The translations under genes were made by a program, and so were the position numbers. From Diprion similis (Eukaryota > Arthropoda > Insecta > Hymenoptera > Diprionidae): a DNA stretch of 64,000 bases. The notes below the pieces were generated by a model. That model did not search any database. It saw nothing but the letters and a program-made list of their open reading frames with translations, and had not been told where the DNA came from. The DNA lies in contig NC_060110.1 of NCBI RefSeq assembly GCF_021155765.1, positions 15,832,001 through 15,896,000 on the forward strand. The letters run 5' to 3'. Shown in pieces: positions 26,379-36,506 of this stretch (its first letter is position 1; each line of letters begins with the position of its first letter).

Positions 26379-26450
26379 ATTGGCCGAAGAGTGGGGACGG
26401 CGAGATAGCGTCTAAGTATATAGGGGGCCCGGGATCAGGGCGAGCGTAGT
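26379..26450 (+). promoter_or_regulatory. Probable core promoter of the GLIS2/sugarbabe-like gene
   Basis: A reversed CCAAT box (ATTGG, 26,379-26,383) lies about 34 bases upstream of a TATATAG box (26,417-26,423). About 31 bases after the first T of the TATA box is an initiator-like GTAGTTTG at 26,446-26,453. This suggests transcription starts near 26,448, about 1.6 kb before the start codon. The elements are seen directly; their use is inferred from position. Confidence 0.45.
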
Positions 26451-26453
26451 TTG

Positions 26454-28022
26454 CCGCTTGGCTCTTCGACGGATATTTGAAAGACACCGAGAGCAGAGCA
26501 CCTTCTCATCCGGACTCGATCCAACCACCGAGTCTCCCAACCACTCTTTGTCTCAGTGATTCAAATTTTTAACCCTGCAGAACGCATTCGGTCGGACAAG
26601 TATACCTCCGGAAGCGACAAGTCTGCTTCGATTTTCCCCTCAACCGGATATCAATCTTGATTCAGCACCCGAACTCGTCGACGAAGAAGAGAGAGGGAGC
26701 GCAGAGACGTCGGGTAGAAACCGATCGAATATCAATAAACGACGATTTATTCCCCGTCGACGCATCTTGACAAAACTGAATCGACCTGCTGAAATCGCGT
26801 GAGCTAATTCGAGATACCGTTTCGTTCGAGAAAGCCTGGAGTCGAGTTACGAGACTTGAAAAACGCACCATCACTCCTCATGGCTACTAACAGTGAGAAA
26901 GCATTTTCCTAGCATAGGAGAAGAACCTCGTATCCAGGGAAGACTTGGTTACGAGTGTAGAAGGCTGCGAGACGTGGTCGGGACGCAGTTCTGAATTTTT
27001 AAACGATTCGTCTGTTTTTTTGAGACAATTTCAACGCTCACTGTAAAGAGAATCGAAACGCATAGACATTCAACGTGCAGTTTCGTCAGTGTTTTTCGTC
27101 TCGTAAAAACATAATTTCCCACAATTCTCTCCGAAGTGAATCAACCGTGTTTATTAAGAAAATTTATCCGATCGAGTATAGTTATGTGTTCCATAAAATA
27201 CAGCAAGCAGTTTCTCAGCTATCGCATACTAAAATCAAACCGGTTCAAATACATCTGACGATACGGACTCGGACTAAATTGTTGTATTAGTGCGCTATAG
27301 TGTCTTAGCCCTATTTGTGATAGCTGCGGTTCCCTCATCGCAGCCTCGCATGACCTGGAATGTCTTGCGAAGATCAAATACTAAGCTTCGAATGAACAAG
27401 AGCTGGGAGTTCATCCATCTCGACTAAAATCAACTGGAAGAAAATTGCAAGCGAGCTTTGGCGAAAGAGGAATTATCGATCCCTTGAAAGTCGTTAGTTA
27501 GGCGAAGGTTTCAGGGTCGAAATAAAGAGAAAAAAAAAGTTTCAAGCTTGCTTCGAAGAAAATTAAGCGGTAGAGAAGAAGGAAAGGAGAGGAGAAAAAA
27601 GAATAAACCATAACATCAGAAACGTTACTATTACTCGTTCAGTAATCATTAATTAAAAGTAATACTATCATATATAGCGTATATGAGCGTGGCGCGCCGA
27701 TAATTTTATTTCTTGTCAATACGATCGTAAAGAAGGCAAAATATATTGTCGGTAAAAACTCGCTTTTCCCGGGCCCCGAGTCCACCACTCGGGATCCACC
27801 AAAAACCAGCCCCAAATCTCGATCTAAGACCGGGGCCAGAGGTAAGAAATTGATAAAGTACCGATTTAACATCCGGGAAAAGTTCATTGCCATACCCGAC
27901 AAGAGATATAAATAAAAAACCAAAAAACAAACACATCTGCACGTCTTTGAGGTACCGGAAGGAGAAAAAAAAACTTCCCGAAAAATATAATACCGTATCT
28001 CGAAAGTTTCGAAAGTAAAAAA
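26454..28022 (+). other. Presumed 5' leader of the GLIS2/sugarbabe-like gene
   Basis: About 1.57 kb between the proposed start site and the ATG at 28,023. It contains many short upstream ATGs and no coding signature. It is either one long 5'UTR or is split by an intron I cannot place. Poor nucleotide context for its early ATGs and the AAAAATG context at 28,023 favour the latter as the main start. Confidence 0.35.
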
Positions 28023-31000
28023 ATGATCCTTTACGTTCCTGGCAGAATGCCAACCCACGTTAGCCCCTACGGCGTGGCTCGCTACCCGGGCAGCTTCCTG
28101 GGCAGCGCTCCTGCGGGCTATCAAAGCCTGGCGAACAGCTTCTCCGGCGTACCGGTTTCCACCAACCACCCTAATCTGAGCCTGCACCACCCTAGGCCGA
28201 ATTTCTCGGCGTGGCCGCATAGGATGCCCGTCGAGGAAGAGCTGGGGACTTCCCCGCCAGCAGGACTCCCTAGCCTCGGGGCTTCCCCGAACTGCAGCCT
28301 CGGCACCGCGGGTCCTCCGAGTCCAGCCCACAGCGATTCGGACGCTTCCAGTTCCAGCCTGGAACTCGGTTCCGTGCGGAAAGGAGAGAACACGCAGCTG
28401 AAATGCAGGTGAGCTTGGCGTCACGATGTTTGTTATTTTCATAGACTTTTTGTGGTTTTGATATTATTTTTCAGATCCTCTAATTAATATCGCCCCTATA
28501 AGGTGACGCTGAAACTCTTCACTGAGTTGCAAATTTCTTCTGCATGCTAAACTTTCTCGAGTATCTAAATTATTTCAGTGATATTAGTGCAATTATGCAG
28601 TCTATACGGAGAAATTGATAACTCGCACACCGTGTACATAAGACAACGTGTGGAATTTCCCGCAATAGACGAGAAGCGGCTCTTTGAGCTTCGTCCAGTG
28701 AGAGACCAAATGACTGCTAATTGCAGGGCAGACACACGTCAGCCAAAACTGATGAATGATCACCGTTGGTAATTAGCACTCTGACCGACAGGCGGTATTG
28801 ACTTGGAATGGCTCATGTACTGTTAGTGTAGCGCAGCGCGGAATGCAGGCCAATCACGTCATCGTATATTTGCGAGTCAATCGGATGTCGATTTTAACGT
28901 GTGTATTTGCGACTAGAATGAAAAAAAAAACTGATACACGGGTCGACGATTTACAATATTTCACTTTGATAGGGCTTCAATTATTTATATTGATACACAT
29001 TAAAAAAAAGGGTTTTTCAGCCGCGTGGTAATCGTGCAATTCATGCGAAGCATGGAGATCCAGAAAAATTAATCGTTATCAAGCTGGATAGTCTGCCGGG
29101 AGATTAAAGTATCCCGGGGAATACTGCGACGCAGAAATATATTTGACCTTATGTCAGTCATCTTAATATATTTATTTTTTAATAATATTATTCCGTTAAA
29201 ATGGAACTTTGCAGCAACAGAGTCAGGTTGAGTGACCGGTTGCTTGTTGTCACACCGTGCGTATGCAATATTTTCAGGAAATTGCATCACGAAATACGTC
29301 TATACCTGTAGTCCTGCCTTCGATATAATACGCGGCATACGTACGTTGGTACGTACAATGAGAGACAGAAGTCGTTGAATCAGAAAAGAAATTGTTTCTA
29401 TCAACTAAATGCGATGTTCATGCGCGGTAAAACGAATATTTGGTTATTACAAAAATACAGTCAACGAAATATTAAGTTGTATTAACGACCTGTATTATAT
29501 GGTTAATATGAAAATCATTTTGTTAATCTGAACATCCTACTTTTTGATCCAACAAATGATTGAACAATGCAAGATCATGTTTTGTTACTTTAGAAATCTC
29601 AGTTCACGGAACTGAATATTTAGTTGGAAAAATCACAGCTAGATACAAGCAACTCAACATTCAGTTCAGTGCAGGGTTTCAATAATTCATTGAAACAACT
29701 TATTTGTTGACTGTAGTCTCATATCGTTTGGATAAACAAATGCTCCTGTTATAAAGTAAGGTAATATTTTATTACAATTACTATAAATTTCGATCAACGA
29801 GACTGCATCATGAAATGAAAAGAAGTTCTGAAATCATTTGGAATATTTCTGGTAAAAAATAAAATTAAAATTTTTAGGACTATTACGGCAGTTGGTAGAT
29901 TTTTCAGTAACGCAAATAACTCGACATAATTGTTCGCAGGAATTTGTTCGAGATTCCAACCAAGGATCGCTAGCAAATAAATACCTGTCATCCTACCTAG
30001 TCGCACATCGATATCCACTACGCCAAACTATCGCACAGACTGCGGATAGACTAACGAGTTCAACAATTTGAAAGTAGTGAAAAAGCCGATGAAATAGTTC
30101 AATTAACGAATGAATGCTCCCAATTAACAATATATTTATTCGACATAAATATTTCGTTTCCCAGCTGCTTACACGTTGGTGGTTTTTTTCTTCAACCAAC
30201 AAAATATTGAATAGTAGCTAAATTTATTAGCCTATTCGTGATTGTAGATAGACTCATTGAACTATTTGTATGGAAACAATTTTGTTGTCGTTTCGACTGA
30301 TACGTACATTTTAACCAACTAAATTATTTGTTCACTAAATCACATGTAGGAGTTGATTCAAGAGGATCAAATTTGATTCCGCGGAATACTGAATTCTTTG
30401 AATAAACTACGGTATATTCAGTTTCACAAAATAATGATTGAAGCAACAAATTTCATCCAACTAAATCGTTTCGGTTGATTTAACGACTTTTTTTTTCTCC
30501 GTGCACCTATACTCGGTATATGGGTTGTTTGATAGTAAATAACGTCACATTTCGATGTTATTGTTAACTTCTTGACGTGGTGCTGGTGGTCAACTGCTGT
30601 AAAAATACGCCGTATGTATGAAATGCAGTATCTTGTGTTATTGTATTTAGTTATAACCGGTTACTAGACATCATTATCAGCTATCACGCGTCTGTCTGAA
30701 AACGATGAATTGTTGAAATTAATTGCCAACTTCGATAGCGGTGGGTCGGCTCGGCGTGGATTATAAGTAAAAAAATAAATAAATAAATATGAATATTCGT
30801 TTAAAATACATTCATTTGAAATGAATAATAAGGTACCGTTGGATGTTAAATAAAAATTATTCAATTCCGACTTTTACTCACTTACATTGTACTTCTATTC
30901 ACTTCGAGCAGGCAGGTAGATTAATTTTATTCAAATAAATGAAACTTCCTCTTCTTTGATATCTCGAATGAATGCTAATTGAACTGTTATTCGAGCATTC

Positions 31001-34000
31001 TCGATTCTGTTTTACATCTTACAGTTGTAATTTGCAACGTAGTTGATGAACAATATATCTGAATTAAAATTGCCGAGTTAGTTTCTATACTGGCAAAAAT
31101 TTCAGATAAATAACTAATTTTCTTGCATCAATCAACTGCGTTTATCAAATTTTAGGAATGCTTTAATTCAACTTATAAATATTATTCAATACAAAAGTTG
31201 AATTTTTAATTCTCCACTCGAGGTGAATCTCTATATACGTATCACATTTGAATTAATTATTTTTTTACGTGAAAAACATGTGATCAAACAAACGTAAACA
31301 TAATGTCAGAAAAATAGAACTCCACGTTACGTGTCTATGTGTAAGTATATTGATACAAGAACTTCTAATGGCGACAAATGAAACTTTTTCTTTGTTATTT
31401 TACTTGAATTGAAATAATTCCTCTATAGATATATTTTTTCTCGTAGACTCATTTGCTTCGGAGCTGTAAATACCCCGAGAAAGAATTTCGAATCTGCTAT
31501 AATTGATGGGATATCGCGCTCTCGTTAGGTTTCGTCGATTTTAACCGCAACGCGAAATACTCGTAGCGAAGCCGAGTATAAGTATAAATAATACATGTGA
31601 TCATCACGTGAAAGATAAGGATGCCGTTCAAGTCACAGAAATAATTCATTGTATAATACTACAAGTGCATCGTTGTAAAAACAAATTCAACCCGACTGGG
31701 TGCAGAAATTATAAATTCACGTTAGATATGGTAGAACGTCAAGGATGGTGTTCAATTAATTGAGGTTCAAGGAAACTCTGCCACCGCAGACATCATCCTT
31801 CGTCTTGAGAGTCTTACATGGCTCGATGGCCGGTACTTTGCCGCCTGTATGCGTTACATATCGAACGAGCTAATCTCGAAATGTACATATTTAGGAGAAT
31901 GTTGAACGTGAAAACACCTGTGGCGGCATAAACAGTGCATCTATATCTATGCAATGTGTACAAGGCACGTGTACGAATAAGGAGACGCCATTATGCTTCG
32001 TTCCGTATCGCCGTAATCGCCCGGCAGCCGAACGAAATGTGCGGGATTCAATTCGCAGAGGAATTCTGAAGCGTTTTTTCTCCCCTTTTTTTTTATTAAG
32101 ACGCCGCAGTGAATACCCGACTATCAATGATATGAAGAAAGAATTCGTACACACATGTATATACATATACCTACATAAATATGTACATGTATACACACGT
32201 TGTATATATGCAAGCTTGCAAGTTTAACATCGCCTTGGTCTCTTGACCCGCGCCGGGCTTCGCAGTCAGTGTCTATTTATTCGCGCAATATCATCTCCGT
32301 TGATTATATGAAAGGGTTGAATTTAGTCGCTGTGGTACATGAAGACTCTCGGAATAGTGTATACTGTATCAGGATCTCGCCGCTCGAGAGATAAAGTGAG
32401 GTCAAACGGAGCCAATTGCAAAAATGAGACCGTCGTCAATTGATAAAAATGTTTCATTGAATGTCGATGACGCGGTTCCATTGAAATTTCATGAACATTC
32501 GCCGTTATTATTTCTAATTTCATAGTGTATATCGTTAATATCAAAATTATACGAAGTCAAGTAGAATCTACTATTCCACGTCGTAAAAACGATTCGTGTC
32601 ATTTCTACAGCAGCACTTGAGCACAGTGCAAAGTTTACATTGTGAAGACTTTTAACACGGTTAGCTAATCAATGACAAATATAAAATGATACGAGAGACA
32701 CTCGAATGCTGAGTCTAGAATCGGTACCAGACTACCGAGGTAGTGATTTTAGTAGAGAGAAGCAGCTAAACGACCGGAAATAGTAATACAATCGATACTG
32801 TACTTTGACGTAAATTTACACGTTTGCGTCTATTATCAGAGAAATACGATTATACAGACGCCCACTGAATTTGATACTGAACGGTGGTTCTACTTGCGAT
32901 ATGGAATAGGCAGCGGGAGAAGTAAATAAAAAAAATAACCCGATAACTTACCCGTAGTGTTTCGTTTATCCTGCCAGTCGCTAGAAGCTCTCAAAACTTG
33001 TTTCATTTATATTAAGGACGTTGAAGGTTTCTTCTCCTTCGGGGTAATTACGGTTCCCTGAACGAGGAGTTAATGGGCTGTAAATAACGGAGAATGAATT
33101 AGACTTAAAATATAAACGCAAAGACTATAAAAATTGAAATAAATTAGATACTCGAGGTGTGCTTACCGATATTCATTACCTTTTACCTTTTCTTATATTC
33201 TCTATTCTCTGTTTTATAACAGGTGGATAAATTGCGGCCGGTGGTTCACATCCCTGGAACAACTAGCCGGACATGTTGCGAGATTGCACGCTGCTCCCGG
33301 GCCGAAAGGGCTATTTTACTGCGGTTGGGAAAGCTGCGCGAGAGGCGATCGCGGATTTAATGCCAGGTGAGAACTTAAAGATTTTATTTACTGCGCGTAA
33401 AACGGGAACTCGTGTGTTTGGCACGGAATTTGCACTTTGCCTCGATTCCTTTATTGACGACCTCCGCTCGTGTTGCAGGTACAAAATGTTGGTACATGTC
33501 CGCACTCACACGAACGAGAAGCCGCACCATTGCTTCCAGTGCGACAAGAGCTTCAGCCGTGCGGAAAACTTGAAGATTCACGCCCGTTCTCACACCGGTG
33601 AACGTCCCTACGTCTGCCCCGTAGAAGGGTGCAATAAAGCGTATTCAAACTCGTCGGATCGTTTCAAGCATACGAGAACACACGCGGTGGACAAGCCGTA
33701 TTGCTGTAAAGTGCCCGGTTGCCCGAAGAGGTATACGGATCCGTCATCGCTGAGGAAGCACGTGAAAACGTACAGACATTACGTAAACAACAACGACAAG
33801 ATGCTGCAGGTGAAGAGTTTCGACGATAATAGTAGCCAGGAAAAGATGAGCTTAGTCAAGTCCGAGTCGGATAAGAAGGATTCTAGCATCGAAAGCAACA
33901 CGAGTTTAAGCCCGAAGATGAGCTACAGCTTCGAGGAACAACAAAAGTTTGTCGAAAGGAACAATTTTTACAACCTTGAACAGCAGGATCAGGACCATCA

Positions 34001-34646
34001 AGTTACGCCGTCGAAATTCGAACAGGATGTGAAAATTTATCCAAGAATTTACGACGAGAATTACATCTTACCACAGAGAATTCAAGTGAATCCGCTCTAC
34101 AGGCAGAGTCCAAGCAACGACGTATCACCGCCCCTTACTAGTCCGCCCCAAGAAATATTTCCCAGAATCACCATGCAGTCGACGCCCATAAAGATCGAGG
34201 AGCCGAGCGTATGTCCGAAAACGACGACCGTCGACTACCGAAACATTGATTCGATCGTGAACAGCACGCCGAAAAAGGAATCGTCGATTTGCGAAGTGAG
34301 AAATTCTGTGATAAGGAGAGCCGAGGATGTGAAGATGGACGTTGAACAACAGACGGACACCAAAGAAGAAAAAAGCGAATGCTGCTGCCGCCGAAAATGT
34401 TGCATTCACGACAACGACAGCATACTTAAAAAGACGAAAATTCTCTCTGATCTGATTCTAAAGACGCAAAACCCGCTGTTTAGGCATCTTCTGGGAACGG
34501 TTGACTTGCAATACGGCCTTCAAAACATGTGGAATAATATGGCTGACACGACAAATACTTGCGGGCAAGATTTGAGGGTAAAGAATAACGACACCGTTAC
34601 CGAAATGGAACAAGATCTACCTTTAGATCTGACGATTAACAAGTAA
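28023..34646 (+). CDS. GLIS2/sugarbabe-type five-finger transcription factor
   Basis: Three coding exons join in frame: 28,023-28,408, 33,223-33,366 and 33,479-34,646, giving 565 residues. Both introns (4.8 kb and 112 bp) have GT-AG ends and fall in phase 2. Residues 1-127 are Pro/Ser/Gly-rich. Residues 128-277 hold five C2H2 fingers: finger 1 starts at the last full codon of exon 1 (CRWINC), finger 2 spans exons 2-3, and fingers 3-5 carry the GLI/GLIS/Zic signatures [14 protein letters not shown] and [10 protein letters not shown]. The linker TNEKPH and finger order match the GLIS2 class, whose fly member is sugarbabe. The remainder is low complexity, with a Cys-rich patch (CCCRRKCC) and a PLDLTINK C-terminus resembling a CtBP-binding PxDLS motif. 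Expected to act in the nucleus as a DNA-binding regulator; the fly protein responds to dietary sugar. Lame duck is a less likely alternative. Confidence 0.92.
29380..30510. repeat. Block of degenerate CAACnAAAT/ATTTnGTTG motifs, possible old mobile element
   Basis: Over about 1.1 kb the words CAACTAAAT, CAACGAAAT, CAACAAAT and their complements recur at least a dozen times in both orientations, ending at a T-run followed by CTCCGTG near 30,487-30,506. Such motif-dense blocks commonly derive from decayed non-autonomous elements. No terminal repeats or coding remnant are evident. Confidence 0.35.
32148..32214. repeat. TA/CA-rich palindromic low-complexity tract
   Basis: Units of TACATATA and ATGTATAC alternate with internal dyad symmetry. 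Confidence 0.5.
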
Positions 34647-35246
34647 TTACATGAATATCGTGCCTACCAAATACTGTATATTCAAGATTGAAGTCTCTTT
34701 CAGTTAACACAATTCACCTGAACGAATAGCGAATGTTCCACCATGGGAAATGTACATGTAAAAAAACTGGAAAAAGATAATCGAGCATTCGTTATTCGAC
34801 GGGTGCCTTATGAAAGGGATTTCAATCCATCTAACCGGTGTACAAATTCCGTAACTGTTTTGATCAAATAGTAAAGCCAAATATATTTAAACGTGTAAGA
34901 ATCGATCGGATATATTCGACAATCAAATATGATTTGCTCAATATAATCTACTTGCCTTATCATGCCTTAACTGTTAAGTTACAATACTACGCTCCAAGTT
35001 TGTGCCAAAATGTTGTCACGCACCACTAGCTTATATAGTCGAGCACTGTTATGTAATATACTCAACATGTATATACATATGTTCACACGTATAGGCGACA
35101 TATATGTATATATTTACAAGCGTTCAACTCACACGATGAAAAACAAAAGTGAGCAACATTTTGAATTAATATCTTTGTGTATTTAAGTAAAATATCAAAA
35201 AAGTGCCTTATTCTGTGAGAAAAGCTGTATAACAATGTGACTAGCT

Positions 35247-35252
35247 AATAAA
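35247..35252 (+). terminator. Polyadenylation signal of the GLIS2-like gene
   Basis: AATAAA about 600 bases after the stop codon at 34,644-34,646, the first canonical hexamer in a 3'UTR rich in AT. Use inferred. Confidence 0.5.
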
Positions 35253-36376
35253 CCGTATTATTTATATGAAAACTATCCCAGAGTCTGTTATCTCTTGCCT
35301 ACTTCTACCGCTGGCGGCAGATGGCAGGAAAAGATATATGTGCGTTACGTTCAATGCCCTGTGTAAACATGCATCAATAATAATTACGACAATAATGCAA
35401 CCATTGTTACGTTATGAAAAACTAAAAGCACTGTAAATTATTTACTACTAGAAAAGTCCGTAAATAATAACGTTGTCTTGAAACGGGGACAGTATAATGC
35501 TCGCAAAATTTCTTCAAGTGCTGATAAAACAAAGAATGAGATTGTAGTATTATTGAGAGCGTAATGAATACAGCATTTTTAAATGCATTGTATTATTGTG
35601 CAAAATACTTTCTTCTTATTTTTATTCTATTTTGTAAATTTTCGCTTCTGTTTTCAGAGAAGAAGCAAATTATTACAATCACTCCGAAAATAAGAATTCG
35701 AGTTGTCAATAAATTTTCGCCTTTTGAGGACAAAAGAATGGTATCCAATGTAGATTTTCAAATAGACTTCTCCCGGTGTGGGTGCGTATGATGTAACATT
35801 GATATTAACCGTGGCGGTTTTCCTCATTTCGAAATGATTAGAGTTTCAACAGAATCGACCCAACTGTACCTGAAATGCAGAATTAATTCTGCTATTGTGA
35901 ATAGCTATACAGATACACGGTATATTCATATAAACGGAGCAGACTTGGATGAATATCTTTCGAATCTTGACGCGTAACATTTTGATTCGTGACATCAAAC
36001 TAGTCTAAATATAATTACGTGATACTTCATAACTGCACAAATTTTTTTATAAAACGGGACGGTTTTTTCAGTCACTCACCCACTATAGTTTGTTGTATCA
36101 AAATTATAGCTGATACACCAACCTTTACACATATCATAAAAGGAATTTACGGTGATGCAATTATTCGTCATCATCAAACATCCAATACATTCATAAGGTG
36201 AGGAAAAAGTCCATTTATGAACTGGATGTGGTCATGTATACGACGGTTTAATAAATGTGACGAGTCTTTGTTTCAGCAATCAATTCACTTTCAAAACAGG
36301 GATGGAAATTCACTACTGACGGATGTCCGGCACTATTTCGAATCAAGTACGGTAAATTACAGCAGTTTCAAAGAAG

Positions 36377-36382
36377 TTTATT
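36377..36382 (-). terminator. Polyadenylation signal of Nup54
   Basis: Reverse-strand AATAAA about 125 bases after the Nup54 stop codon, giving a short, plausible 3'UTR. Confidence 0.5.
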
Positions 36383-36506
36383 ACATAATTGTCCGCAGTA
36401 GATAAACATTCACTTCCCCTCGTTTTCCTCTTTCACAACTTGGTAATTGTATGACTTGGATACATTTTTCTTCAAAGAGCTTGACGGAAATGAACGATAC
36501 GCTGTT

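Larger units (their letters stand above)
20441..26400. other. Gene-free upstream region of the GLIS2-like gene
   Basis: A TATAAATA box lies at 20,545-20,552. From about 20,900 the DNA is AT-rich. It contains a 13-bp inverted repeat (22,018-22,081), a GAT/ATT-type repeat (23,297-23,326), a CTAT/ATTT-type repeat (25,466-25,507) and several CACGTG E-boxes (23,230; 23,741; 24,847; 24,923; 26,207). No protein-coding exon is supported. The position suggests the distal regulatory region of the gene starting near 26,448. Confidence 0.45.
28409..33222 (+). other. Intron 1 of the GLIS2/sugarbabe-like gene (4.8 kb)
   Basis: Donor GTGAGC at 28,409 and acceptor TTTTATAACAG ending at 33,222. The interior is AT-rich and has no supported gene. 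Within it, 29,380-30,510 is a block of recurring degenerate CAAC(N)AAAT motifs on both strands, and 32,148-32,214 is a TA/CA-rich palindromic tract. A GC-richer stretch at about 31,750-32,070 could hold an enhancer, but nothing specific is recognised. Confidence 0.75.
34647..36506. other. 3'UTR of the GLIS2-like gene and convergent intergenic gap
   Basis: The plus-strand 3'UTR probably runs from 34,647 to about 35,270, ending after the AATAAA at 35,247. The minus-strand Nup54 3'UTR occupies about 36,360-36,506. Between them is AT-rich DNA without a supported gene; the ORF-sized stretches at 35,564-35,791 and 36,019-36,405 have no domain. Confidence 0.5.

Noticed and set aside
27639-28442. Minus-strand open frame of 267 codons over sugarbabe exon 1
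   Set aside because: Its right half is the antisense of the Pro/Ser-rich coding exon and its left half is low-complexity AT-rich leader. No domain and no splice signals of its own.
33273-33478. A continuous plus-strand frame from 33,273 through the third sugarbabe exon
   Set aside because: It reads exon 2 in the wrong frame and runs through a 112-base GT-AG intron (33,367-33,478). The true frame in exon 2 gives zinc finger 1 and half of finger 2; reading into the intron in that frame hits TGA at once.
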